Assembly (NCBI GenBank): GCA_019096065.1
Contig: JAGUCH010000003.1
Location: forward strand, 5,580,001 to 5,644,000
Source: Paracyclopina nana
Taxonomy: Eukaryota > Arthropoda > Copepoda > Cyclopoida > Cyclopettidae
DNA: 64,000 nucleotides
Reading direction: 5' to 3'
The notes below the pieces were generated by a model. It was not told the origin of the DNA. It did no database searches and worked only from the letters and a program-made list of their open reading frames with translations. The position numbers and the translations under genes were made by a program. This document shows positions 11,097 to 21,075 of the stretch, piece by piece. The stretch's first letter is position 1, and each line of letters opens with the position of its first letter.

Positions 11097-11857
11097 AGCA
11101 CATCCGCATCCTTAAAAATAGTCAAGTCGTCTATGAGCAAATGTAGATTTCCATTATTTTGTTAATTATATCACGGTTACTCTTCACGCATGTCTTGGTA
11201 GAATTCCGTAAGTTGATTCTTTTTACAATTCGAGCTGCAGTTGAAAAGTTTCATTCCACCATCGCGTAGCTTATATTTATCCTTTTCGGTGCAATTACTG
11301 AACAGCCACGGACTTTTACTAATGGTATCGTAGCTGAAGGCTTTGATTGTTTAGATTACCTTCAAGTATAAGGTAGCGGGTCAAATTCATGGCTAGACAT
11401 TCATTCTTTCTAGGTAAATTTACTTTGGCCATAAGGAATACGGTTACGTTGTAAGACTTGCCTTCCATGTTAAGCGTGGTAAGAAAAAACAGAATTGAAG
11501 TTTTTTTGTACAGATTGAGTTTTAACATATGGATAATAAAATGCTATCTTTTGTACCATGAGTGATGACGATAGGAGAACAGTTGAAGAATCGCAAAAAA
11601 TATTGAATACGTGCACTATCTTATATGTTATGCTTGAATCAATCTTTATTTTACGATAAGTAAATATTCACATCCAAGGTTGTTGCATGCATATGTGGAC
11701 GGACTTCGTCATATGAATGATAAGCTGTTAGAAGCAAACCGAGAATAGGGCAATAATAATCTTCCTCTGCAGTATTGACGCACATGGATAGTATTTAATG
11801 AGAAAATAAATAAAAGTGTTTCGTCCTTCATTGCTCATTGACTCGTTCGGAGCCATC
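11097..11857. other. Intergenic region between MMUT and carboxypeptidase
   Basis: AT-rich and without a supported gene. It should hold the MMUT 3' UTR (AATAAA-like strings near 11535) and the carboxypeptidase promoter. Confidence 0.45.
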
Positions 11858-13611
11858 ATGTGGACATTGCATCTATTTTTAGCCTTATTGGCCTCGTCTG
11901 GTCATGCTTACAGGCCTTTAAGGCCCCAAGTTCACAGCAGTCAGCCCCTAAAACAGTTAAATCTACATTTTAATTATCATTTTGTTAACCAGGTTATGTG
12001 TAATTTTTCAATTCTAGGATCAAAGAGGATGCTCTATTTTTGACCCCATATATTGAATCTGATGACGTTGCCACCGGAAGGGATCTTGCTAGAGTTGTCC
12101 TACCCCTTGATGGGCTCAACGATGGGGAACAACCAGAGAGCTTCGCTGGCTTCATCACTGTGGACAAGGCTTACGACTCCAATATGTTCTTCTGGTTTGT
12201 ACCCGCCACGGTAAGTAAAAATAACCGTTATTTCATATTTTGCCTGTTAACAAAAACTTCCAATTAGGATGTTGATCCGTTGACAGCCCCAGTTGTCATC
12301 TGGTTACAAGGAGGTCCAGGTGCTTCATCCTTGTTCGGCCTATTGGAGCTCCATGGTCCTTTTCAGTCTGTTTTTGATGGAAACAATAACGTCGTGGCTA
12401 AGCCAAATGAGCACGCTTGGACTAAAGTGGCTAATGTAATTTACATTGACAACCCGGTTGGTGCAGGCTTCAGCTTCACCAATAAACTGCCCACCACTGA
12501 GGAAGAAGTTGCGGATGATTTGTATGAATTCCTTATTCAATGGTTCACACTTTTCCCCATGTATCAGGTAAAATTTTCCAAGAGAGAAAGTTGAATTGAG
12601 AAATTAACTAATGTTCCTTCCAAAGGACAATCCTTTTTACCCCTTTGGTGAATCATATGCGGGAAAGTTTGTTCCAAGGATCTCGAAGAAAATCCATGAT
12701 GAAAATCCTACAGCCAGTCTGAAAATTAATTTGGCTGGTCTTGGTATCGGCGATGGATTTATGTCACCCGAAGACAGCTCTGTCTATGCAGAGTTTTTGT
12801 ATCAGACTTCATTAGTGGGAGAAGTTGAAAGGGACGATTTACTGGAGATCGAGCAAGAAATGAAGAGCTACTGCGCCAAAGGACAGTATTACAACGCGTG
12901 GCAGGTTAGCATTAAGATATATGCAACTTATATGATATTAGTCATGCTACTAAGCCGTTCGTTTGCATGAACTAGGAATGGAGCAGAGAATTCGACTACT
13001 TTTTAAGTTCAATGAACTGTGGTTACTACTACGGGATCGACCTTTGCGATGTTCCAGCTGAGGAAGATAACTATGAAGATTTTGTGAGGCTGCCATCAAC
13101 TCGGTAAACAAAAGCAATCATAATGATTGAAAAACGGTATCATGCGTTTCTTGCAGTGCTGCTATTCATGTCGGCAATACATTTTTCGGTCAAGACTCTG
13201 GATCCGTGTATTACTCGATGATCAATGTATTTATGGCCAGCGAAAGAGAAACAGTGGAGTTCCTCCTGGAAAGATATCCAGTAATATAATCATGCAGCAG
13301 TCATTTGAGAGTTTCGCTCTATAAGCACTGCATCGTTTCAGGTCCTACTTTATAATGGAAACTTTGACATCATCTGCAACCACTCGGGCGTTTTGAAAAT
13401 GATCGAGGCGATGACAAGTTGGTCTGGAAAGGACAAGTACTATCGCACCAAGAGGTCTGCCTACAATGTGGGCTCAGAGACCGCAGGCTACTTGAAATCT
13501 GTCGACAATTTGAGGCTTTTTGCTATGCGAAATGCTGGACACATGGTGCCGAGAAGCCAGCCTAAATACTCGTTGCAAATGTTTAAGGATTTTATTAGTG
13601 GTAGACTTTAA
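11858..13611 (+). CDS. Serine carboxypeptidase (vitellogenic carboxypeptidase/CPVL-like), secreted
   Basis: Seven exons (11858-11955, 12018-12210, 12268-12567, 12626-12904, 12976-13103, 13157-13280, 13342-13611) give 463 residues, the normal length for peptidase family S10. A signal peptide is clear (MWTLHLFLALLASSGHA). The oxyanion-hole block WLQGGPGASS, the catalytic Ser in GESYAG, the Asp in NGNFDII and the His in NAGHMVP are all present, so it should be an active lysosomal or secreted enzyme removing C-terminal residues. The order of blocks matches the CPVL/vitellogenic carboxypeptidase branch rather than cathepsin A, but that assignment is by eye. Introns are 53-71 bp, GT-AG. Confidence 0.93.
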
Positions 13612-13792
13612 GAGGACGCAGCTTCAAATACATAGCTCAAATGTAGTTCGATTCAATCAACGACGTCTTTTTAATGAGGTTTTTGAGGTATTGCTGAATT
13701 TTCATGTTTATTGGCATAAGGTTTTTGTAAATTATTATTCATCCCCCTTAAGTTAGACTATTTTTTGGTGCTTGCTAGGGTAGCAATGCAAG

Positions 13793-14159
13793 TTAATAAT
13801 ACATTTCCCGTTTCATTTCCCTTTTTTCCTGTTGCTCCGCAATTTTCCAAAGCTGGGAAAACAATCCAATAGGAGAAACATTCACTTGCGACGAAACATC
13901 TAGGTAGAAAATGGCCTCTTAATGTTTTTATTAATACCATCAGGCTATGAAGTATACCTTTTCCTTCCTTGTTAAGGGCAGAATTTGCTGATCGGAGGAT
14001 GTTGAGCCATTTGGGCTCATCTGCTACGACTGGGTTGTGCAATACATTGCTGGGCCAAAAATGTGGCTGGTCCCTGTAGCTGAATGAGGCCCCAGCAGAG
14101 AGCGAAGCCATGAATAGAAAAGCCAAGACGAGCAAAAGACAATTCCTCATAACAGCCAT
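13793..14159 (-). CDS. Small secreted peptide or peptide precursor, 102 aa
   Basis: Two exons, 13958-14159 and 13793-13899, join at good GT-AG sites to 102 residues. A strong signal peptide (about residues 1-24) is followed by a cysteine-free region rich in Trp, Asn and Pro, then a C-terminal helix-like stretch (SPIGLFSQLWKIAEQ) and a dibasic tail (EKREMKREMYY). A TATA box lies about 50 bp upstream (minus strand, 14207-14214). This layout suits a neuropeptide or hormone precursor, with KR as a possible processing site, but I recognise no known family. Reading through the intron would give a longer frame to 13758; the spliced model is preferred because both sites are good and the tail becomes hydrophilic. 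Confidence 0.65.
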
Positions 14160-14206
14160 GCTGCGAGTAGGATATGTGACTGATTACATATTTCTATCCA
14201 TACAGT

Positions 14207-14214
14207 CTTTTATA
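14207..14214 (-). promoter_or_regulatory. TATA box of the small secreted peptide gene
   Basis: TATAAAAG on the minus strand, about 50 bp upstream of the ATG at 14159, the spacing expected for a core promoter with a short 5' UTR. Confidence 0.6.
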
Positions 14215-15034
14215 TGGGGAAAATCCAATTAATAATGTTCCTTTAATCAGAATCCCTCAGAATTATCACATGCAAATCCTTTTTTCGATTTTTCATAACG
14301 TAACGTTACTTTGGAGTGCACTCGTGTCCTTGTCTTCTTTTGTGTTGGTAATTTTTAAAAAATCACATCGTGTCAACCGCAAAAAAGAAGTAAATCACTT
14401 GCAATAAGTTACAAAAATAGCTGCAGTATAGCACATTAGAAAATACAGTACAGCAACAATTAACTGCAGACGCGTTTAATGTCATCTACAACAAATCCGC
14501 TACGCAACGCTTTGGTTACTTGCAGCCAAAAGTGCAGTAAATCAAGAAAGATTCCATTTGATGTGCGCCATTATGCGCGTACTATAAAGCTTTCATCAAC
14601 CTATTGGTCCCTATAATGAGAAACTTGTCTCCGCTTGAAGAGATCCCCGCAAAGCAGATTTCTCCTTAGACAGAAGTATAGCAATAGTAGGTCAAACATT
14701 TTGTTTCAGGTACAAGTTGCTCAGCATAAAATTTGGCTTGGACTGTGACAAAAGTCATGCATCATACTTGATCGTTGTGCAGTCGGAACTTGCACCACTG
14801 CTATTTCTTCTTTTGCAACTTTCGGTAATTATGCACAGAGAAAACTCCTAGGCAAATTTATTAATACTGCTTCAGAGAATGCCTAGCATACATTGGAATG
14901 AAAGCAATGGATCTGTGAAGGTGTCAATAAAACTGCATTGATATTTGATCATTCGTTAGATTTCACCCTCGCTCAATCTCTCGCATTCATGCTAAATTGA
15001 GCGATGATGAGCTCCATGTAAATCTTTATTGAAC
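14215..15034. other. Intergenic, no gene seen
   Basis: AT-rich with no supported exon. It contains the distal promoter of the minus-strand secreted peptide and the 3' side of the glycosyltransferase gene (an AATAAA-like AATAAA/TTTATT string lies near 15020). Confidence 0.4.
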
Positions 15035-16470
15035 TTAATCAGCGGGTACCAGGCGTCGACTGTGCGATTTGTTGCTATCATTTTTTATCTTGTCCAAATT
15101 AGGGTTGCCATTCCACACGTGAATAAAGTCAGCGTTGCACACATTGTACTTTTTTTCGAGTACATCTGACGTGTCGTGAGTGTTACGGTTCCACTCGCAG
15201 CCCAAATTGAGGAATAAGCTCTCGGCATCAACTGCCATTAAATTGATCAAGTCTCCCAGACTAGGAATTTCAGAGGAGCTATGGAACATGTAGTTCTTCA
15301 CGAGCTGGTTGAGCTTGGCCTCGTTGAAGAAGGTGCGATACGTAGCACTCGCTCTCAGCTTATCCAAATCCATCAGGATGAGATCTGGATTGAAGCCAGG
15401 CTTGCCATTAGGTGGGGGTCGTCCAATTTTGGTCGAAGGATTCATCTTCTGCCAGGCTGAAAACGCTTGCATATAAGTCCTGGACTGCTCTGGTGCCATA
15501 GCTATGCCCTCTTTGGAGCGTTTCATTTTTTCCAAGATGGGATACAGATAGCCTATGTTGTCTTGGAACACTAGAGATCTATCAATGTAGACCACGTGAT
15601 CCAGATCCTTGAGCAGGTAGGGGAAAAGCAAGGGTGTCATGTTGCCCATGAGTATTTCGCAGAATTCCGAGCGAGTACCCAGGAGTGGGCAAATTTCCTC
15701 GTTTGTAGATTTAATGATGTGGCTCAGAGTGATGATCTCGTGCGAGAAGTCGCAATTGGAGGTCATGTTGACCTTTTCCATGATTGTATTCACGTAGGGG
15801 ACACTGTCTTCGTTTGTGATGATGTGGAAGCTAACAGGGACAGTGCTGTAAATCAGGATCCACTCGAGGGTCTTGATGTAGCTGAAATTAAAAATTATAA
15901 TAATCTGAGATTATGCCATGTTATTTTTTGTCTTACTCTGTGGCAGCAATTGGGTTAACATCTAAAAAGGGGATAGCAAGCACAACATTGATGCTCACTC
16001 CATGGGGTAAATGGACCATGTGCTCTTCTTCGTTATATTCAGGGGGTCTCTTTAAGGCTATGGTACCATCCTCCAAAATATGATGGTCAAAGTATTCCTA
16101 AAATAAAATGGAATTTTAATTCTGCCATGAAGAAAAGTAAAAACTTTTTCACCTTTATGTATTGGTCTTCTAGGGTGACATTTGGATTTCTGGTTGTAAT
16201 CAAGCAGATGACCAGCCAAAAAATGGAGATAAAAGCAGGGATGAACAAGTAGGACACTTTGGATCCTTGCCCTTTGAGCATGTTAACTATGACCCTTGTC
16301 ATCTCTATTCCTTCGTGCTTGACTCGTCTCCAAAACTGACTGCTTTTCTTGAGATCTTGACCAGAATTCATGTTTGTTGTGTGGCTACCATAATCCCCCC
16401 ATTGCTGCTGCTGTCTACTTTGCTCTTCCTCAGCGTTGAAAGCTCTTGCACGCATCTCCATTTTGAACAA
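15035..16470 (-). CDS. XXYLT1-like GT8 glycosyltransferase with degenerate active-site motifs
   Basis: Three exons (16153-16470, 15937-16097, 15035-15881) give 441 residues. It is a type II membrane protein: cytosolic N-terminus, one membrane span (about 76-96, SYLFIPAFISIFWLVICLI), lumenal GT8 domain. The blocks PSTKIGRPPPNGKPGFNPDLILMDLDKLR and the C-terminal IHVWNGNPN match xyloside xylosyltransferase 1, the ER enzyme that adds the second xylose to O-glucose on Notch EGF repeats. Oddly, the DxD metal motif expected after HVVY reads IDRSL (second Asp missing), and the GDQDFF-type block reads LGDLINLM. So either it uses another metal site or it is a non-catalytic paralogue. Start chosen at the first Met; MEMRARAF four residues on is an alternative. 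Confidence 0.8.
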
Positions 16471-18050
16471 TGAAAATTATTTATATGGTACAAGTTTTGT
16501 ATTTTCTTCTTTTAGAGCTATTCTCAGCTATGCAGCATCTTTACAGGGCCTTTTCTCCACGAGTGGCCAAAGCCTACTGACCTAGTGTAGAACCACTCGT
16601 TTCCAAGGATCAGGACGAGTGATTACAAGCGAATTTCTATGTCGCCGCGCTAATCGAGAATGTGCGCAAGGGTCCTTGAGATTCACTTGGAAGCTCTAAC
16701 GAACAGTTATCCTGCTGTACCAGCTTTTGACCGTGAAAAAAGAGATATATGCTGCCTTCCACCAGGCGGACTTTAATGCATGATAATGGGTGCAATAAAT
16801 TAATCCGTTTAAAATATGACGGACGCATTTTCCATGAAATGCATTTTTGTGGGAAATGATTTTTGGTAAGGTTTTCAAGCGATTCAAACTTAATTAATTA
16901 TTGTCGAACACAGCTAGCTATTCTGAAGCCTCGAATACTAATTTTCATAAAGCAGTTTGTTAACTTGTCGGTTTCATCTTTATGCACATGCTTGGTTGCT
17001 AAAATAAATGTTCTTACCTGAAACAAGTATGTCTGATTGGCGATAATTTACCATTTTTTTCTTTATTGTGCCTGGTAATGGTTTTAACTTGAGTTTCTCG
17101 TGCATCCAGGTAAAAGAGCTTACACAGCAATATTTTAAATGTATCCTGGCAGGAAGCATTATGATGGAAGTCCGGGCTTAATTTGTTTTATAAATTAGAA
17201 CCTAAAGTTTCCACTTCATGATTTCGAAAACTCTCAATAAAAGCATACAATTTCTTCTATGTAAGTTATTAGGTCTAAAAGATGAAAGAAAAAAAGCTTA
17301 TTTAACGCTTGAGTGGCTTCAAAATGGTGTTGCTGCACGGCTATACGTGCGGTTAACTAGATCATGTGTTAAAAATATAGCATGTTATCTGCTCAATCAG
17401 AGTGCTTGTATTTATTTAGTAATAATAAAAAGGGCTTAAAAATTGCATTTAAACAGAGTCAGCACAATTCTTTGCACTTTTTGAAAAAGCTTCCTGACTT
17501 TACAAGAAGTCTACTTGAGTTAAAAATATAACTTTTTACAATTGGAGAAAGTATATGGAGTCAATATTAAGCAACCTATTGCTTTATTGCGTACGTTAAA
17601 TGATCCATTAAAATGAAAATTGAACTTCGAACACTTTTCCTAAGTCAAGCTATAATGATTTTTTTCTAGCTGATAACATACTACATTTACGCATGCGTCA
17701 AGTAAACTAATTAAATTTTTTAAGGTAATTGGTTAAAATTCTTATTGTGTCCAAAAATGCACAATGCACATGAACTCTAATCTAGATTTTTACACCAAAT
17801 AATGGGTCGCGTATAAATATAAGGGAAAATGCTTCTCAATATATTAGAAAGAAATGGTAATAATTATTTAAAAGTGGCACGGTCAATAACAATTAAAAGC
17901 TTTCGAGCACATCATAACGGCAAATTTATTAACAACTGTTAGAGCGTGTGGTGGTACTAAATGGCACATTATATTGGGTTATGAAAAATTGTGGATAAAA
18001 TGTTGACAGAGATCATAAAATGTCAAAGTTAGATGAATACGAAACAAAGT
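16471..18050. other. Intergenic, no gene seen
   Basis: AT-rich with only short random-looking open frames (for example 17218-17439). It contains the glycosyltransferase promoter side and the EXT2 3' flank. Confidence 0.45.
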
Positions 18051-20273
18051 TTACAGACTGCCAATATTAACAAAATTCTTCAATTTTTCAGGAAATTTAT
18101 CTTTAAATAGCACAGGATCCGCCCTGAACTCGGCCTTTTTTAAAGGCATGTAGCCATACTTATCTACTAGATAGTTAATGCACTCACTTCTCTCCATGAG
18201 ATGGCCTTGATAGCTTGACAACATTTCAGAATTTGTGCATTTGGGGGTAGAGCATTTGAACTTTTTCCTTGGCGTCACTTTGATGGGAGCTTTTCCTGTT
18301 GCATTTGCAATTAGAAAATTCATAGCTATGTCCTCACAATTCATTCTCTGATCGAGCCAAGCTTTGATTTCTTTGCCTTCTGAGCTTCGGGAAGCGCTGA
18401 ACAAATAGTGCCAATACTTGTTGTAGAATGCTGCTCCTGTCAATACCATACTGACATCATTGGTCCACTCAGATTCATATCGCCATTGGTTGGTTAGATT
18501 ATTCCAGACGTGAGTCCTAGATGGAAAGCCCACAAGCCGATCAGGAAATTCTCTCCAGACCTGATAACCAAACTCCAGCTCGTCAGAGGTCAGCATGACA
18601 ATGTCATCGTCCATGGAAAGGACAGCTTCAGTGGTAATTTCATCGTATGGAAAAAATCTGTTGGTCAAGAGGTTGGCTGACGTTCGAATTATGTGCATAG
18701 GCTTTCCAGCAGTGTTGGGCCATTCAGCGAGTGGGGGAGGTTCTTTCACCTGATTATTCCACACAATCAAAATCTTTGACAAGCTCGGAGCGTCAACGAC
18801 ACTTTTGATCACTTGAAACAGCGACTCCAATCTGTCATAGGTGAGGATTACAGCTGTAAATCCTTCATCTGCTGGAGGAACACTTTTCATGAACAAGGGG
18901 GACAAAGTGTCATGTTGAACATTCCAATCTCTATATGTTTTTGCGTGTTGAGTGAATACTCTATCATTTAGTATATCCAACGTCGTTTTGGTAATGGTCT
19001 TGAGATCCTTGAAATACTTTTTGTAGATGAACTTGACTTGGGATTGCATTTCATGGTATTTTTGATCGGATATGGCCTCTATGTGGTCATAGATTTTACT
19101 AGCATCATGCTCGTAAAAGCTTACTGAGAATCGTTTCCAATCGATGACATCTGAGAATGGCAACACCAACGAATCTATAACAATGATTGGAACACATCCA
19201 GCATGAAGGGATGCCATTAAGAATGGGCTGCTCAATCTGCCGTGCTTTTCTTTAGCAATCAAACAGAACTTCCCTTGGGCCAAAGCTTGAAGCGTTCTTA
19301 TTGGTTGCCCTTTAATATCAACCCTCATAGCGTCATTTTCTGGTTCAGTCAAACTTGGAAAGAAAGTGCCCACATCAGGTTTTGAATTGAAGCTTTCAAG
19401 CATTGGCCGGAGCTTCTCATGAACATCACTTCCTTGAGCACTGACAAGCTTGTAATGTTTCAACACGTTATGCTGACCCAATTTCTCTTCTTGAATCCGT
19501 GTGTATTGTGGAAGAGCAATGTCAAATCGACTTCTGTATGAAAACGAAGAGAGGCCCGAAGCTGCGACCATAGCAGAGCCATGATTGATTTTGAGACCAT
19601 CTGGCAGTCCTGTCACTAATGAAAATAGGAGATTGTTGACACCATCATGCCAATTTGGCATATTTGCTAAGGCTGCCGAGGCTGAATCAGCGTCCAGCTC
19701 TGCTTCATTGATGAGGTTTATTGCAGGCACATAAATGCAAGCTTCAGTAGGCTCTTCTGTGTAGTATTCGCTCTCGGCAATCGCTTCAAGAACATCCACA
19801 AAATCCTTGGTCATAGGAGCAATCTCTTTGCCATCTTTTAGTATCCTTTTAGGCGAGGAGACATGCACCAGGATATTCTTGAGATGTCCACCACATTTAT
19901 AGACATCAAAGCAGTTGTAGTAATGGCAATTAGAGCGAGTTTTGGATTGATCACCACCATGCTCTGAACTTATGCGGACTTTAGGAGCATCCATCAAAGC
20001 TTGAATCAATCGGTCAGATTTGCTGGATTCCTTCGATTGCCGAAACACATCAAGAAGGTCTGGCTTGAAAAACAGCAACGAACCAACGCAGAAGAAGACG
20101 ATGAAAAGCGTCAAAAATGTTTTTAGTCCCATTTTTGGCGACTCTTTGTGCTCACTTTCAGTCTGACATTTTGTTGACTTATATGGCAATTTCGCGGAAC
20201 TTCGATGCATATCTCGCAACCTCTTTACAACAATAGACAAATTATATAGTGGCATCTTACAATTCTCACTCAC
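18051..20273 (-). CDS. EXT2: Exostosin-2, heparan sulfate polymerase subunit (intronless)
   Basis: A single 740-residue open frame. It is a type II Golgi/ER protein with a membrane span at about residues 50-70 (FLTLFIVFFCVGSLLFF). The GT47 domain starts at CFDVYKCG (about 121) and contains the GCVPIIV and DWKRFSV blocks. The C-terminal GT64 domain contains FTAVILTYDR, the metal-binding DDD in LSMDDDIVML, and MNCEDIAMNF. It ends in the typical FPEKLKNFVNIGSL. With EXT1 it makes the alternating GlcNAc/GlcA chain of heparan sulfate. Length and ending fit EXT2 and not EXT1 or EXTL3. Most neighbours have several 50-60 bp introns, so its lack of introns suggests a retrocopy that replaced the parent, or complete intron loss (inference). 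It is head-to-head with mago nashi. Confidence 0.95.
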   Translation of the reverse strand: MSENCKMPLYNLSIVVKRLRDMHRSSAKLPYKSTKCQTESEHKESPKMGLKTFLTLFIVFFCVGSLLFFKPDLLDVFRQSKESSKSDRLIQALMDAPKVRISSEHGGDQSKTRSNCHYYNCFDVYKCGGHLKNILVHVSSPKRILKDGKEIAPMTKDFVDVLEAIAESEYYTEEPTEACIYVPAINLINEAELDADSASAALANMPNWHDGVNNLLFSLVTGLPDGLKINHGSAMVAASGLSSFSYRSRFDIALPQYTRIQEEKLGQHNVLKHYKLVSAQGSDVHEKLRPMLESFNSKPDVGTFFPSLTEPENDAMRVDIKGQPIRTLQALAQGKFCLIAKEKHGRLSSPFLMASLHAGCVPIIVIDSLVLPFSDVIDWKRFSVSFYEHDASKIYDHIEAISDQKYHEMQSQVKFIYKKYFKDLKTITKTTLDILNDRVFTQHAKTYRDWNVQHDTLSPLFMKSVPPADEGFTAVILTYDRLESLFQVIKSVVDAPSLSKILIVWNNQVKEPPPLAEWPNTAGKPMHIIRTSANLLTNRFFPYDEITTEAVLSMDDDIVMLTSDELEFGYQVWREFPDRLVGFPSRTHVWNNLTNQWRYESEWTNDVSMVLTGAAFYNKYWHYLFSASRSSEGKEIKAWLDQRMNCEDIAMNFLIANATGKAPIKVTPRKKFKCSTPKCTNSEMLSSYQGHLMERSECINYLVDKYGYMPLKKAEFRADPVLFKDKFPEKLKNFVNIGSL

Positions 20274-20561
20274 CGAAAATGTTATTTAAAATTATTTCAT
20301 GAATATGAGAAGAATCAGCAATTTCACATTTGAACGACTTGCTGGTTTAAATCTTCTTTTCAACATTAGCCTTAAAAAGTATGGTCCGTATCAAGATTGA
20401 CACATTATCTGTTGCATTACAATTCCCCTAGCGGCCTTGCCGACGGGCCACAGCCGTCACTCCTCACTCGTCAGCCGACTGAGCCGACAGCGTCCTTTTA
20501 ATAAAATCAAAACAATCAAAAGCAAACGTTTGAAAATATAATTTACTGCTGGAATTCCAAC
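20274..20561. promoter_or_regulatory. Bidirectional promoter region between EXT2 and mago nashi
   Basis: Only 288 bp separate the two start codons, which point away from each other. The segment at about 20425-20490 is GC-richer than its surroundings (GGCCTTGCCGACGGGCC and similar). No TATA box is clear. Shared regulation is inferred from spacing alone. Confidence 0.5.
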
Positions 20562-21002
20562 ATGAGCGGAGATTTCTACTTACGTTACTACGTCGGTCAC
20601 AAAGGAAAATTCGGACACGAATTTCTCGAGTTTGAATTCAGGCCTGATGGCAAATTGAGGTACGCCAACAACTCGAACTACAAAAACGACACCATGATCC
20701 GCAAGGAGGCGTACGTCCACAAGTCGGTGATGGATGAGCTGAGAAGAATCATTGAAGACTCTGAAATCATGGACGAGGACGACACACCTTGGCCTCAGCC
20801 TGATCGCGTTGGCCGTCAAGAGTTGGAAATCGTGATTGGCGATGAGCACATATCATTTACCACCTCGAAGATCGGCTCACTTGTAGACGTCAATAATAGC
20901 AAGGATACAGATGGGCTTCGCTGCTTCTACTACCTTGTGCAAGACTTGAAGTGTCTAGTGTTCTCCCTAATTGGCTTGCACTTCAAAATCAAGCCTATCT
21001 AA
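20562..21002 (+). CDS. mago: Mago nashi, exon-junction-complex core protein
   Basis: A 146-residue intronless frame that is almost textbook Mago: [20 protein letters not shown] at the start, [20 protein letters not shown] in the middle, [15 protein letters not shown] at the end, and a length identical to the usual 146-148. It pairs with Y14 (tsunagi/RBM8A) to lock eIF4A3 onto spliced mRNA in the nucleus and serves in mRNA localisation and nonsense-mediated decay. It converges on HADHA with 73 bp between stops. Attached evidence for expression: ATTAAA-like string near 21055. Confidence 0.98.
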   Translation: MSGDFYLRYYVGHKGKFGHEFLEFEFRPDGKLRYANNSNYKNDTMIRKEAYVHKSVMDELRRIIEDSEIMDEDDTPWPQPDRVGRQELEIVIGDEHISFTTSKIGSLVDVNNSKDTDGLRCFYYLVQDLKCLVFSLIGLHFKIKPI

Positions 21003-21075
21003 TAATAATGAAATGCAGAACTTTGTTCAAAAAACTCTAGCGGCTTTTGTATTTGCATTAAAAGTTGGTATCATA

